A DNA stretch of 21,015 nucleotides from Bacillota bacterium (GCA_030705695.1 JAUZPX010000022.1:1-21015), one strand, 5' to 3'; numbered from the stretch's first letter, positions 1 to 8,295 are shown. A program made the numbers and translations. The notes: generated by a model from the letters alone, not told the origin.

Positions 1-117
1 ACCTGAAACCCTAGCTCCTGTGCGCTTTGCCGTCTGAACGATTCTTTCAGCCGACTGATCAACTAATTGATGATCATACCCTTTTAATCTGATTCTGATT
101 TTTTCTTTGACTGCCAT
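1..117 (-). CDS. rpsJ: 30S ribosomal protein S10, N-terminal part (runs off the window)
   Basis: The minus strand encodes 39 codons beginning MAVKEKIRIRLKGYDHQ and continuing with LVDQSAERIVQTAKRTGA. This matches the conserved start of ribosomal protein S10, including the RIRLK(A/G)YDH and SAE(K/R)IV(E/Q)TAKRTGA blocks. S10 is a head protein of the 30S subunit and NusE in antitermination. The start is set by AGGAGG at 125-130, 7 bases before ATG at 117. In Firmicutes rpsJ is normally first in the large S10-spc ribosomal protein operon, so rplC is expected just outside the left edge. That neighbour is inference. It has its own long leader and promoter, described separately. Confidence 0.95.
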   Translation of the reverse strand, partial: MAVKEKIRIRLKGYDHQLVDQSAERIVQTAKRTGARVSG

Positions 118-410
118 GTCGTCGCCTCCTTAAAAATTTAGTTGGCGGGGACACTCTAAAACCTTAACACCCGCCCGGGTGTTTCCTGTGTTGCCACAAA
201 AAAACCGAATTAACGCAGTGATTTTGTCAATCCGGAGAAGGTCAAAAAGCTTTGAACAGGCACAGTTTGGCATATTACAGCCACTTACGCTTGAACAAAA
301 TTATTTGTGTCGCCCGGTTTAAAATCGGACATACTCCACGGAAAAACCGGCTTATTAAGCCGCAACCTCCCGCTTCAACGCATATCATTGTGCAGTCGTG
401 CTTGATTATT
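118..410 (-). promoter_or_regulatory. Structured 5' leader of the rpsJ (S10) operon
   Basis: About 280 bases separate the predicted promoter from rpsJ, and no ORF with a ribosome site is seen in them. Read on the minus strand the leader has several hairpins: CGGCTT/AAGCCG near 345-360, a long-range CCGGTTT/AAACCGG pair, then a terminator with a T7 tract (separate entry). Nearest the gene are two competing helices: AACACCC/GGGTGTT around 166-184, and GGCGGG/CCCGCC overlapping it and reaching towards the ribosome site. E. coli controls its S10 operon through L4 acting on the leader by attenuation and translation. Whether the same ligand acts here cannot be told from sequence. Confidence 0.6.
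198..235 (-). terminator. Intrinsic terminator inside the rpsJ leader (candidate attenuator)
   Basis: On the minus strand CCGGATTGAC (235-226) pairs with GTTAATTCGG (214-205). This is a 10-bp helix including two G-T pairs, with an 11-base loop. It is followed at once by seven T (204-198). It lies downstream of the predicted promoter and about 80 bases before the rpsJ ATG, so it would stop leader transcripts before the gene. No coding leader peptide is evident. Confidence 0.65.
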
Positions 411-412
411 CT

Positions 413-439
413 ATCATAGTAAGTCATATAAATCAACAA
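413..439 (-). promoter_or_regulatory. Candidate sigma-A promoter for rpsJ
   Basis: On the minus strand TATGAT (418-413) is preceded by TTGTTG (439-434) at a 15-base spacing, or by TTTGTT at 16. The -10 is good and the -35 only fair. The -35 sits in the T-rich tail of the terminator closing the upstream ABC operon, so the two units are packed end to end. Transcription would start near 405. Confidence 0.5.
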
Positions 440-476
440 AACCTGCCAATTTCCGTATATAGAAATTACAGGTTTT
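438..476. terminator. Terminator after the amino acid ABC operon
   Basis: AAAACCTG (438-445) pairs with CAGGTTTT (469-476), and AATTTC (448-453) with GAAATT (462-467). The stem has 14 pairs, one small internal mismatch and an 8-base loop. On the minus strand it is followed by TTTTGTTGATTT, which suits termination of the operon ending at 550. The opposite strand also has a T-rich flank. Confidence 0.7.
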
Positions 477-549
477 ATATTGTAAAATTATGTATAAATT
501 GCACAATTACGTAATATTTCCAGAAAATACAGCAAAAGAATTTAATAAA

Positions 550-1293
550 TCAAATTACTTTAGATAAAAACTCTTTTAAGCGGTCGCTTTTAGGATTTTT
601 AAAGAATTCATCCGGCGTGTTTTCTTCAATCATTTTTCCGCCATCCATAAAAACCACTCTAGTTACTGCTTCTCTTGCAAAGCCCATTTCGTGCGTAACC
701 ACTACCATAGTCATGCCATCCCTTGCTAAATCACGCATAACGTCAAGGACTTCTCCGACCATTTCAGGGTCGAGAGCACTTGTCGGTTCGTCAAAAAGCA
801 TTACATCAGGATCCATGCAAAGTGAACGCACAATAGCAACTCTCTGCTTCTGACCGCCCGATAATTGTGCAGGATATGCTTTGGCACGGTCTTCTAAACC
901 TACTCTTTTCAATAATGACATAGCTTTCTCTTCTGCTTCAGCTTTCGATTTTTTCAAAAGTTTTATGGGGGCCAATGTCATATTATTTAAAATTGTCATA
1001 TGCGGAAACAAATTAAAGTGCTGAAACACCATGCCCATTTTCTGACGGTGATAGTTTATATTAACTTTTTTATCGGTAATGTCATTGCCTTCAAAAATAA
1101 CATGGCCGTTTGTTGGCTCTTCAAGCAAATTAAGCGAGCGCAAAAACGTAGATTTTCCCGAACCTGACGGTCCGATGACAACAACGACCTCACCTTTGTT
1201 GATTTCTGTTGTAATACCGTCTAGTGCATGAAGCGAGCCATAATGTTTTTCTAAGTCAATTACTCGAATTAAGGCATTTGAATTAACGTCCAC
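550..1293 (-). CDS. glnQ: Polar amino acid ABC transporter, ATP-binding protein
   Basis: This 247-residue protein is the ATPase of an amino acid importer and works as a dimer on the cytoplasmic face of the permease encoded just upstream. Visible landmarks are Walker A GPSGSGKST at 41-49, the Q-loop Gln at 91, signature LSGGQKQR at 144-151, Walker B VMLFDEP at 164-170 and the H-loop His at 201. Length and motif spacing are typical of the GlnQ/HisP/ArtM family. The start is GTG at 1293, with AGGAGG at 1304-1309 inside the end of the permease gene. The two genes overlap by 11 bases, implying translational coupling. The substrate (glutamine, arginine, cystine or another polar amino acid) cannot be decided from the ATPase. 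The symbol denotes family only. Confidence 0.93.
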   Translation of the reverse strand: MDVNSNALIRVIDLEKHYGSLHALDGITTEINKGEVVVVIGPSGSGKSTFLRSLNLLEEPTNGHVIFEGNDITDKKVNINYHRQKMGMVFQHFNLFPHMTILNNMTLAPIKLLKKSKAEAEEKAMSLLKRVGLEDRAKAYPAQLSGGQKQRVAIVRSLCMDPDVMLFDEPTSALDPEMVGEVLDVMRDLARDGMTMVVVTHEMGFAREAVTRVVFMDGGKMIEENTPDEFFKNPKSDRLKEFLSKVI

Positions 1294-2023
1294 TTACACG
1301 CAACCTCCTCTCCAAAATTGAAACAAGTTTTGTTAGGAGAATTACAAGAATAATATAAATTATTGCAATAACAATTAAGGGCAAAAAAGCATCATATGTA
1401 TCTGATTTAATAAGAATTGCCGCACGTGTTAAATCGTTCATTCCAATATATCCGACAACAGATGTTTCTTTTAATAATGTTATGAATTCATTTAAAAGTG
1501 CAGGCAAAACATTTTTAAATGCCTGCGGCGCAATAATATATGTCATTGTTTGAACATAATTAAGCCCTAAGCTTCTTCCTGCTTCAAATTGACCTTCATC
1601 AATCGACATTATTCCAGCTCGCATAATTTCGGCAACATACGCCCCAGAATTAATTCCAAATGCAAAAACAGCAATCAAAACAGGGCTTACATCATAATTT
1701 GCAAATATTATAAAATATGTTATTAATACAAAAACCATAATCGGCATGCCACGAAGCAACGTTAAATAAAACTTACAAATAACATTTGCAATCCAAAGTA
1801 TAACGCTTCCTATCGTAACTCTGTCAGAAGAATTATGAATTCCTTTTGAATTTTTATCATATGTTGAGCGCACAACAGCAATAACGAACCCAATTGCAAT
1901 ACCTAAAATAACAGCACCAATTGCAATTTCTATCGTCATTAAAAGACCATTTGCTAGCTGAAGCCATCTGCCTTTTTCGATAAAATCCGTTTGAAATTTG
2001 CTACAGAAATCAGACCAACTCAT
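1283..2023 (-). CDS. Polar amino acid ABC transporter, permease protein
   Basis: This is the membrane-spanning subunit of the HisMQ/GlnP class. Several hydrophobic spans are visible, for example near the N-terminus (LLMTIEIAIGAVILGIAIGF), in the middle (MVFVLITYFIIF) and at the end (LPLIVIAIIYIILVILL). The central stretch with GAYVAEIMRAGIMSIDEGQ is the cytoplasmic coupling loop that docks onto the ATPase. The reading frame is open back to a TTG at 2038. I prefer ATG at 2023 (MSWSDFCSKF, 246 residues) because a GGGGA sequence lies about 8 bases upstream. ATG at 2032 is an alternative. It overlaps the ATPase gene downstream and is separated from the receptor gene upstream by a hairpin. Confidence 0.9.
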   Translation of the reverse strand: MSWSDFCSKFQTDFIEKGRWLQLANGLLMTIEIAIGAVILGIAIGFVIAVVRSTYDKNSKGIHNSSDRVTIGSVILWIANVICKFYLTLLRGMPIMVFVLITYFIIFANYDVSPVLIAVFAFGINSGAYVAEIMRAGIMSIDEGQFEAGRSLGLNYVQTMTYIIAPQAFKNVLPALLNEFITLLKETSVVGYIGMNDLTRAAILIKSDTYDAFLPLIVIAIIYIILVILLTKLVSILERRLRVSGR

Positions 2024-2044
2024 ACAGCACATCCCCAAACATAA

Positions 2045-2076
2045 TTTAGAGGCCGCCTAAAAATGCAGCCTCTAAA
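2045..2076 (-). terminator. Intercistronic hairpin between receptor and permease genes
   Basis: TTTAGAGGC (2045-2053) pairs with GCCTCTAAA (2068-2076), continuing through one mismatch to GC/GC, with an 8-base loop. It begins about 24 bases after the receptor stop codon. There is no long T tract on the minus strand, so it is more likely a partial terminator or a 3' end stabiliser. Such hairpins are common after receptor genes, whose product is needed in excess over permease and ATPase. That role is inferred. Confidence 0.6.
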
Positions 2077-2099
2077 ATTAATTTATACCTCATATCAAA

Positions 2100-2873
2100 T
2101 TATTTTGCACTGATATATTTATCAATAATTTTTTGCAAAGTGCCGTCTGCTTTTAATTCTTTAATTGAATTATTAATTTTATTCAGTAGATCGGTATTAC
2201 CTTTCTTTAAACAAATTGCATATGATTCTTCTACAAACGGTTGAGACAGAATTTTAAGTTGAGGATAATTCTGTACGTAAACCTTTGCAGGCTGCTCATC
2301 AATAATCTCACAGTCAATCTTATTCTGTGTTAAAGCAACTGCAGCATCAAGTCCGGCATTATACCTTTGAATTGTTGAACCCTGTTTCTCGTAATCCGAG
2401 GCGTAAATATCTCCTGTTGTTCCAAGCTGAACTCCGATTTTCTTTTTCGGTAAATCGGTTGTGCTCTTAACAGAGCTATTGCTACCATTTACAATTATAA
2501 CTTGTTTTGAAGTTGTATATGTATCGCTGAAATCAACATTTTTCTTTCTGTCTGCCGTTACAGTCATACCTGCAACGCCAATATCGGCTTTTCCTGAATT
2601 GATTGTTGGGATGATTGAATCAAATTCCATATCATGAATAACAAGCTTCAATCCAAGTTTATCTGCAATTGCCTGTGCCATGTCAACATCAAGTCCGACA
2701 ATCTTACCGCCTTTTGATGACTCATACGGTGGGAACTGTGCATTCGTCGCCATAATAAGCTCGCCCTGCGATGTTCCGCTTTGTACCTTTTTGCAGGAAG
2801 TCAACACAGACGACAACGAAACGATTAATACACTAACTAATACCAACGCTAAAACTTTTTTACATTTTTTCAT
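2100..2873 (-). CDS. Amino acid ABC transporter, substrate-binding lipoprotein
   Basis: This 257-residue protein is an extracellular receptor of solute-binding family 3 that delivers an amino acid to the permease. Residues 1-26 form a lipoprotein signal (KKCKKV, then a hydrophobic run), with lipobox LTSC placing the lipidated Cys at 27. Family features follow: LIMATNAQFPPYES, GLDVDMAQAIADKLG, DIGVAGMTVTADRKKNVDFSDTY and the second-lobe block KKIGVQLGTTGDIYA. Conserved Arg and Asp positions in the TADRKKNVDFS block suit binding of an alpha-amino acid, but the side-chain preference is unclear. The start is ATG at 2873 with GGAGG 7 bases upstream (2881-2885). The upstream extension in frame has no signal-peptide logic. 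It is the first gene of the operon and has a near-ideal promoter. Confidence 0.93.
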   Translation of the reverse strand: MKKCKKVLALVLVSVLIVSLSSVLTSCKKVQSGTSQGELIMATNAQFPPYESSKGGKIVGLDVDMAQAIADKLGLKLVIHDMEFDSIIPTINSGKADIGVAGMTVTADRKKNVDFSDTYTTSKQVIIVNGSNSSVKSTTDLPKKKIGVQLGTTGDIYASDYEKQGSTIQRYNAGLDAAVALTQNKIDCEIIDEQPAKVYVQNYPQLKILSQPFVEESYAICLKKGNTDLLNKINNSIKELKADGTLQKIIDKYISAK

Positions 2874-2924
2874 AATGAATCCTCCAGTCGATTCAAAAAT
2901 TCTCCACAAAATAATTCTTAAACA

Positions 2925-2953
2925 ATTATAAGTATTTCTTGTTAAAAACGCAA
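2925..2953 (-). promoter_or_regulatory. Sigma-A promoter of the amino acid ABC operon
   Basis: On the minus strand TTGCGT (2953-2948) and TATAAT (2930-2925) are separated by exactly 17 bases. Transcription would start near 2918, giving a leader of about 45 bases before ATG 2873. No operator, T-box or riboswitch is seen in this short leader. Confidence 0.75.
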
Positions 2954-2977
2954 GGTTTTTCTTTGAATTCGGAATAT

Positions 2978-3103
2978 TTAATGGATTTGTGCCAAAATAG
3001 CTGTTATAGCCACAGATAAAACCATTAAAGCCACCACAACAATAGCTACAATCCGTACAAACAATGTTCGTTTATCTGTTTTTTTCTTCTTTTGATTTGG
3101 CAT
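2978..3103 (-). CDS. Small single-span membrane protein (41 residues)
   Basis: The minus strand encodes MPNQKKKKTDKRTLFVRIVA followed by IVVVALMVLSVAITAILAQIH and a stop. A strongly basic N-terminus precedes one hydrophobic span (about residues 15-38), predicting an inner-membrane peptide with its N-terminus inside. AGGAG at 3111-3115 sits 7 bases before ATG 3103 and overlaps the pcrA stop codon (3115-3117), so translation is probably coupled to pcrA. It resembles the small basic one-span proteins of Firmicutes such as the DUF4044 type. That family link is only by look, and no function can be given. Confidence 0.7.
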   Translation of the reverse strand: MPNQKKKKTDKRTLFVRIVAIVVVALMVLSVAITAILAQIH

Positions 3104-3114
3104 TTCAATTCTCC

Positions 3115-5463
3115 TTACAGTTTTTGAAGTCTTGCAAAATTCGACATTAATTTCTTCGTTCCGACTTTTTCAAACGCAATTTCAAGCAGAGTATCGTTAC
3201 CCATTTTTTCGGCACTGATCACCATACCAACGCCGAATGTTTTATGGCTCACGTTATCTCCAACATTAAATGTTTCTCCTGTATTTTCACCTTTTTGTAT
3301 ATGAATTGACTGCTTGTTATAAAAGCTGTTGTTTGAATATTGAGATGCAATCGTACTGGCATCAACACGTTCAGCACCTGTTTTTTCAACCAATTCCTCA
3401 GGGATATCAAGTGCAAAACGTGAAGGCCTGTTGAATTTTGTCATACCGTAAAGCATACGCTCTTTAGCTGTAATTAAATATAATTTCTCTTTTGCTCTTG
3501 TAATACCTACGTATGCAAGACGGCGCTCTTCTTCGATTTCATCGGGCATCTCCATAGTTTGCTGCCCAGGGAAAATTCCGTCCTCCATTCCTGGAATGAA
3601 CACTACTGGAAATTCAAGTCCTTTGGCGCTGTGAAGAGTCATCATTACGGTGCAGTCTGCGTCTTTATCGTAGTTATCTATATCAGAAAGCAACGAGATT
3701 TCTTCTAAGAATCCTGAAAGTTCCGAATCAGTGCCGTTTTCTTCCTCATACATAATGATATTTGAAGAGAGCTCTTTAATATTCTCAATTTTTGTTTCTG
3801 CGGTTTCCTTTTCACCTAACAAAAATGACTCATACTGAGTTTTTTCAAGGAGTTCTTCATACAGCTGTTCAAGAGTAGTATCACCGTTTTCTGCAAATTC
3901 AATAAGTTCGTCAATCAGTCGGCAGAATTCCTTAAGTTTTCCTGCCGAGCGGCTAAGCTGCTCGTATTCGTCGGCATGCTTCATAACTTCGTAAATGCTC
4001 GTACCCATGCCTGCGGCAATATTGCTCATGTATTGAACGGTAGTATCACCGATTCCACGCTTAGGCTTATTGATAATTCTCTTTAAACGAATATCGTCAT
4101 GTTTATTGTTTATTACGTTCAGATAGGCTGTCATGTCCTTGATTTCTTCACGGTCATAGAAACGAATCCCACCAATAACTCTATGCGGAACACCGCAACG
4201 GGTAAGCGTTGTCTCAAGAACACGAGACTGCGCATTTGTTCTGTATAAAACTGCAAAATCGGAGAATTTCCGTCCTGCCGCAACTTCATCAAGAATTTTT
4301 GTTGCAATAAACCCTGCTTCATCACGTTCGGACAAAGCCGTATGGAATTCGATTTTTCCGCCTGAACCGTTTTGCGTCCAAAGAGTCTTCCCCTTTCGGT
4401 TTTTATTTTTTGCAATAACATTATTGGCAGCATCAAGAATATTTTGTGTGCTGCGATAATTTTGTTCAAGCCTAATTACTTTTGCGTTTTTAAACGTATG
4501 CTCGAAACTTAGAATATTTTCAATTGTTGCTCCGCGGAATTTGTAAATACTTTGGTCATCATCGCCGACAACGCAAATATTATTGTTTTTCTGTGCGAGC
4601 AAACCAATAAATTTATACTGTACTTTGTTCGTGTCCTGATATTCGTCAACCATTATGTATTTAAACTGGTTTTGGTACAAGCTTAATACGTCCTCGTTTT
4701 CTATAAACAGCTTGACGGTATTGCAAAGAAGATCGTCAAAATCCATAGCATCGGAAGATTTCAGACGCTCCTGATAAAGCTGATACGCTTTTCCGATAAG
4801 CCCAAGACGGCTGTCGAAATTTGCGTTTTTCATATATTCCTGAGGAGAAATCATTTTATCCTTTTGTTTTGAGATTTCAGCCAAAACGCTCTTATGAGGC
4901 AAGAATTTTTCGTCGACATTAAGCGTTTTAAGGCAATCTTTCATCAGTCTGCGTGAATCGTCTGTATCATATACAGTAAATTTCCCCGTATAGCCGATGC
5001 GGTCACCAAATCTGCGCAAAATCCTTGCGCATGTAGAGTGAAATGTAGAAGCCCAGATTTCGTCTCCGCCTTCTTCAACTCTGGCATTTATTCTGTCTTT
5101 AAGTTCACCTGCCGCTTTGTTTGTAAATGTAATTGCAAGAATCTGCCATGGTTTTGCGGAGTCTACTGCAAGCTTACGCCGCAAATCATCTGAAATATTT
5201 CCGTTATGTAAAGCTGCATTTTGCAGCTCGTTTTCTTCGTCGGTAGTAAGCTTGGGAGCAATCATACTGTTGTATGCATCACCGAATCGAATGAGATTTG
5301 CAATACGGTTAACAAGCACCGTGGTCTTTCCGCTGCCTGCACCTGCAAGAATCAGAAGCGGACCGTTCACTGAAAAAACAGCCTCAAGCTGCATGTTGTT
5401 CATGCGACCGAATTCATTCTGCATTATTTTTTTGCGAAATTCTATTATTTCCGATTGATTCAT
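3115..5463 (-). CDS. pcrA: ATP-dependent 3'-5' DNA helicase PcrA/UvrD
   Basis: Superfamily 1A helicase, 782 residues from ATG 5463. It unwinds DNA in nucleotide excision repair, removes recombinase and associates with RNA polymerase. Motifs in order: Q-motif region MNNMQLEAVF (21-30), Walker A GAGSGKT (41-47), ITFTNKAAGELKDR (Ia), STFHSTCARILRRFG (Ib), VDEYQDTN (II), VVGDDDQSIYKFRGA (III), RLEQNYRST (IV), TLHSAKGLEFPVVFIPG (V) and EERRLAYVGITRAKEKLYL (VI). The C-terminal block beginning FNVGDNVSHKTFGVGMV is the Tudor-like domain that contacts RNA polymerase in PcrA. An acidic insertion of roughly 45 residues sits between motifs I and Ia. The start is uncertain: TTG 5475 is too close to AAGGA and ATG 5463 somewhat far. 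Confidence 0.95.
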   Translation of the reverse strand: MNQSEIIEFRKKIMQNEFGRMNNMQLEAVFSVNGPLLILAGAGSGKTTVLVNRIANLIRFGDAYNSMIAPKLTTDEENELQNAALHNGNISDDLRRKLAVDSAKPWQILAITFTNKAAGELKDRINARVEEGGDEIWASTFHSTCARILRRFGDRIGYTGKFTVYDTDDSRRLMKDCLKTLNVDEKFLPHKSVLAEISKQKDKMISPQEYMKNANFDSRLGLIGKAYQLYQERLKSSDAMDFDDLLCNTVKLFIENEDVLSLYQNQFKYIMVDEYQDTNKVQYKFIGLLAQKNNNICVVGDDDQSIYKFRGATIENILSFEHTFKNAKVIRLEQNYRSTQNILDAANNVIAKNKNRKGKTLWTQNGSGGKIEFHTALSERDEAGFIATKILDEVAAGRKFSDFAVLYRTNAQSRVLETTLTRCGVPHRVIGGIRFYDREEIKDMTAYLNVINNKHDDIRLKRIINKPKRGIGDTTVQYMSNIAAGMGTSIYEVMKHADEYEQLSRSAGKLKEFCRLIDELIEFAENGDTTLEQLYEELLEKTQYESFLLGEKETAETKIENIKELSSNIIMYEEENGTDSELSGFLEEISLLSDIDNYDKDADCTVMMTLHSAKGLEFPVVFIPGMEDGIFPGQQTMEMPDEIEEERRLAYVGITRAKEKLYLITAKERMLYGMTKFNRPSRFALDIPEELVEKTGAERVDASTIASQYSNNSFYNKQSIHIQKGENTGETFNVGDNVSHKTFGVGMVISAEKMGNDTLLEIAFEKVGTKKLMSNFARLQKL

Positions 5464-5490
5464 TATATTTTTCAACGTCCTTATTATTCG

Positions 5491-5922
5491 TTAGGTTTTA
5501 CGACGAAATGTATAATTACATTTTGGACATGTAATATCTATTTTTCCTCTGTTTCTTGGCAAACGCAAAGTAGCCCTACACCTTGGGCAATGAAAATATT
5601 TGTATACTGGGTCTTGAGCATGGCGAACAGCATTGCTTATTTTCTCTATAATATTCTTCTGAATTACACGCCAAAATTTCATAAACATTTCGTTCTCTTT
5701 TTGACGTTTCCAAACGTTTTTTGAAAAAAATCTAAAGAAAAACAAAATGAGTAATAAAAGCAATACCAAAAAAGGTACCCAGCCAAAAGAAAGCCAGAAA
5801 AAATTTCTGATAAAATTTAGTAAAAAGTATAAAACCAGCAAAGCTATACCAAGTTGGTCAAAGCCATTGCGCCCGAACATAAACTGACGAATTTTTTCAA
5901 AAAAATTATACATATAAATCAT
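5491..5922 (-). CDS. Membrane protein with C-terminal zinc ribbon
   Basis: 143 residues. Two hydrophobic stretches (about 22-38 and 46-66) are joined by a short aromatic turn. A basic, probably cytoplasmic segment (67-108) follows, then a zinc ribbon with CPRC at 112-115 and CPKC at 132-135. Two Cys pairs about 16 residues apart should bind one zinc ion. I do not recognise a named family. Similar small membrane zinc ribbons are common in clostridia and unassigned. It lies 42 bases after tex and 27 bases before pcrA on the same strand, so it is probably cotranscribed with them. ATG 5913 is an alternative start, and neither start has a strong ribosome site. Confidence 0.75.
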   Translation of the reverse strand: MIYMYNFFEKIRQFMFGRNGFDQLGIALLVLYFLLNFIRNFFWLSFGWVPFLVLLLLLILFFFRFFSKNVWKRQKENEMFMKFWRVIQKNIIEKISNAVRHAQDPVYKYFHCPRCRATLRLPRNRGKIDITCPKCNYTFRRKT

Positions 5923-5964
5923 CCCACATTATTAATACAATTTTAAAAATAACAAGCAATTTAT

Positions 5965-8133
5965 TTACTCTTTTTCTTCTTTTTTCATTTCTTTCATAGT
6001 GAGCGATATCTTATTTTTTGCCGTATCTACACTTATTACCCAGACTTTTACAACATCGCCGACTTTCAGCACTTCGCCAGGATGTTTTATATATTTGTTG
6101 CAAATCTGAGAAATATGCACGAGTCCGTCCTGATGAACTCCAATATCAACAAAAGCACCAAAATCTATAACATTTCGCACAGTGCCGATTAGCTCCATAC
6201 CTGGCTTTAAATCTTTTATATCGAGTATATCGGTACGCAAAAGAGGCGGAGGAAGCTCGTCACGAGGATCACGCCCTGGCTTTGATATCTCTTTTACCAT
6301 ATCGATAAGCGTAGGCTCACCGATACCAAGTTCATCTGCGGCTTTTTTAACGCCGATTTCATTAACTTTCGCTTCAAGTTCAGTAATTCCGCCATTTTTA
6401 ATACCTTTAACACTGAAACCGCAAAGCTCAATAAGCTTTTTTGCTGCATCATAAGATTCGGGATGAACGCCAGTGCTGTCAAGCGGATTTTTGCTTTCGC
6501 TAACTCTTAAAAATCCAGCACATTGCTCAAAGGCTTTTGCACCGAGTTTAGGCACTTTTTTAAGCTCCGCACGTGATTTAAAAGCTCCGTTTTCTTCACG
6601 ATATGCAACGATATTTTTCGAAACAGCCGATGAAATACCTGAAACTCTTAAAAGCAATGCAGGGGATGCTGTATTCAAATCAGCGCCAACACTGTTTACG
6701 CAATCTTCAACGACACCGTCAAGCGATTCCGCAAGCTTTTTCTGCGGCATATCGTGCTGATACTGCCCGACACCGATAGCTTTCGGCTCTATTTTCACAA
6801 GCTCCGCAAGAGGATCCTGCAAACGTCTTGCTATAGAAACTGCACTGCGAAGAGTTAAATCCAAATTCGGAAGCTCATCTGCTGCCAATTTAGACGCTGA
6901 ATAAACAGAAGCTCCCGCCTCGCTTACAACCATATATGAAACATTCTCTTTTATCTCTGAAATCACTTCAGCCGTAAACATCTCTGTTTCTTTTGAAGCG
7001 GTTCCGTTCCCTATAGCGATTATCTCAACCTTATGCTTTTTAATTAGCTGTTTAATTTTCTCTTTTGATTCCTGAATTTTTGCTTCAGAATGTGTCGGAT
7101 AAATTACAGTAGTTTCAAGAATACGACCTGTACCGTCAACAACGGCAGTTTTACAGCCTGTTCTGTAACCTGGATCAAGCCCTAACGCAACCCTGCCCTT
7201 TACAGGCGGCTGCATCAACAGCTGTTTTAAATTCACAGAAAAAACCTTAATCGCCTGTTCGGCTGCGTTATCCGTTAGCATATTGCGTATTTCACGTTCG
7301 ACCGATGGAAAAATCAATCTGCTGTAAGCGTCATCGCAAGCCTGCTTTACGGCATCGCTGCATGGCGAATTATCGGTAATCATTAAGCTGTAAATAACAT
7401 TCATCGGCTTTGAAGCTTCTTGGTCAACAGACACCTTCAAAAAGCCCTCACGCTCACCACGGTCTATAGCCAAAACACGGTGACCGGGAATCTTTGAAAC
7501 AGGCTCTTTAAAATCATAATACAATGTATAAACGCTGTCTGCGTCTTTATTAGCGGCAACAGAAACCAAAATTCCGTTAAAGCTTATAATATTTCTGATT
7601 CTCTTTCTGATTTCAGCATTATCGGAAACGGTTTCTGCAATTATATCAAGTGCTCCTTGTAATGCATCTTCAGCCGTTTCCATACCTTTTTCCGCATCAA
7701 CATATTCGGCAGCCAAATCAATAGGATAGGCTTTTTTATCTTGCTGGGCCAGAATATAGAGCGCAAGCGGTTCCAAGCCTTTTTCTTTTGCGACAGAAGC
7801 TCTTGTCTTGCGTTTCGGGCGGTAAGGACGATAAATATCGTCAATTTCTGCCATTGTCTGGGCATTATTTAAAGCAACGTTCAGCTCGTCGGTTAAAGCG
7901 CCGAGCCCTTCAATTAACACTCGCACTTCCTCTCTGCGATTATCGAGATTGCGAAGATATATAAGACGTTCGCTAAGTTCACGAATCGTCTGGTCATCCA
8001 TCGAGCCGTGGGCTTCTTTACGATATCTCGCAATAAAAGGAATTGTATTGCCCTCATCCAAAAGAGCAATCACATTTTTCACATATTCTTCTTTAGCATT
8101 GAATTTCTCTGCAAGAACTTTTGAGTAATCCAT
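5965..8133 (-). CDS. tex: Tex family RNA-binding transcription accessory protein
   Basis: 722 residues, the usual Tex/YdcI length. The N-terminal helical region opens with the family hallmark NTIPFIARYRKEAHGSMDD (30-48). A YqgF/RuvC-like domain is marked by VALGLDPGYRTGCKTAVVD, IIAIGNGTASKETE and VVSEAGASVYSAS. A helix-hairpin-helix pair follows (QDPLAELVKIEPKAIGVGQYQHD, LLRVSGISSAVSKNIVAYRE). A C-terminal S1 RNA-binding domain begins GMELIGTVRNVIDFGAFVDIG. Tex binds nucleic acid and is linked to transcription and RNA surveillance; its precise role in Firmicutes is not settled. AAGGAGA about 7 bases before ATG 8133 fixes the start. It is first in an apparent tex-zinc ribbon-pcrA-41-residue peptide unit, with its own promoter. 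Confidence 0.96.
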   Translation of the reverse strand: MDYSKVLAEKFNAKEEYVKNVIALLDEGNTIPFIARYRKEAHGSMDDQTIRELSERLIYLRNLDNRREEVRVLIEGLGALTDELNVALNNAQTMAEIDDIYRPYRPKRKTRASVAKEKGLEPLALYILAQQDKKAYPIDLAAEYVDAEKGMETAEDALQGALDIIAETVSDNAEIRKRIRNIISFNGILVSVAANKDADSVYTLYYDFKEPVSKIPGHRVLAIDRGEREGFLKVSVDQEASKPMNVIYSLMITDNSPCSDAVKQACDDAYSRLIFPSVEREIRNMLTDNAAEQAIKVFSVNLKQLLMQPPVKGRVALGLDPGYRTGCKTAVVDGTGRILETTVIYPTHSEAKIQESKEKIKQLIKKHKVEIIAIGNGTASKETEMFTAEVISEIKENVSYMVVSEAGASVYSASKLAADELPNLDLTLRSAVSIARRLQDPLAELVKIEPKAIGVGQYQHDMPQKKLAESLDGVVEDCVNSVGADLNTASPALLLRVSGISSAVSKNIVAYREENGAFKSRAELKKVPKLGAKAFEQCAGFLRVSESKNPLDSTGVHPESYDAAKKLIELCGFSVKGIKNGGITELEAKVNEIGVKKAADELGIGEPTLIDMVKEISKPGRDPRDELPPPLLRTDILDIKDLKPGMELIGTVRNVIDFGAFVDIGVHQDGLVHISQICNKYIKHPGEVLKVGDVVKVWVISVDTAKNKISLTMKEMKKEEKE

Positions 8134-8164
8134 GATATTCTCCTTAATTTCATTAACCTAGTAA

Positions 8165-8193
8165 ATTATACTTTTTATCTCCATTATAGTCAA
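8165..8193 (-). promoter_or_regulatory. Sigma-A promoter of tex
   Basis: On the minus strand TTGACT (8193-8188) and TATAAT (8170-8165) are 17 bases apart, close to consensus. The start site would be near 8158, giving a leader of about 25 bases. Confidence 0.75.
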
Positions 8194-8295
8194 CGCATGA
8201 ATAACGATTTTTTGTAAGAACTTAAAGTATGATGTAACCTCCTTTGTACAACCGTAATATACTGGTATTGTAACGCTTGAAAGGAGGAAAAATGT

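Noticed and set aside
4131..4469. Alternative frame of 112 codons inside pcrA, and similar long frames opposite tex, pcrA and the leucine-rich-repeat gene
   Set aside because: All lie within strongly conserved genes in another frame, with no ribosome sites or recognisable domains.
5464..5475. TTG 5475 as the pcrA start
   Set aside because: AAGGA lies only two bases before it. ATG 5463 starts at the usual place relative to the conserved N-terminus, though its spacing is long, so some doubt remains.
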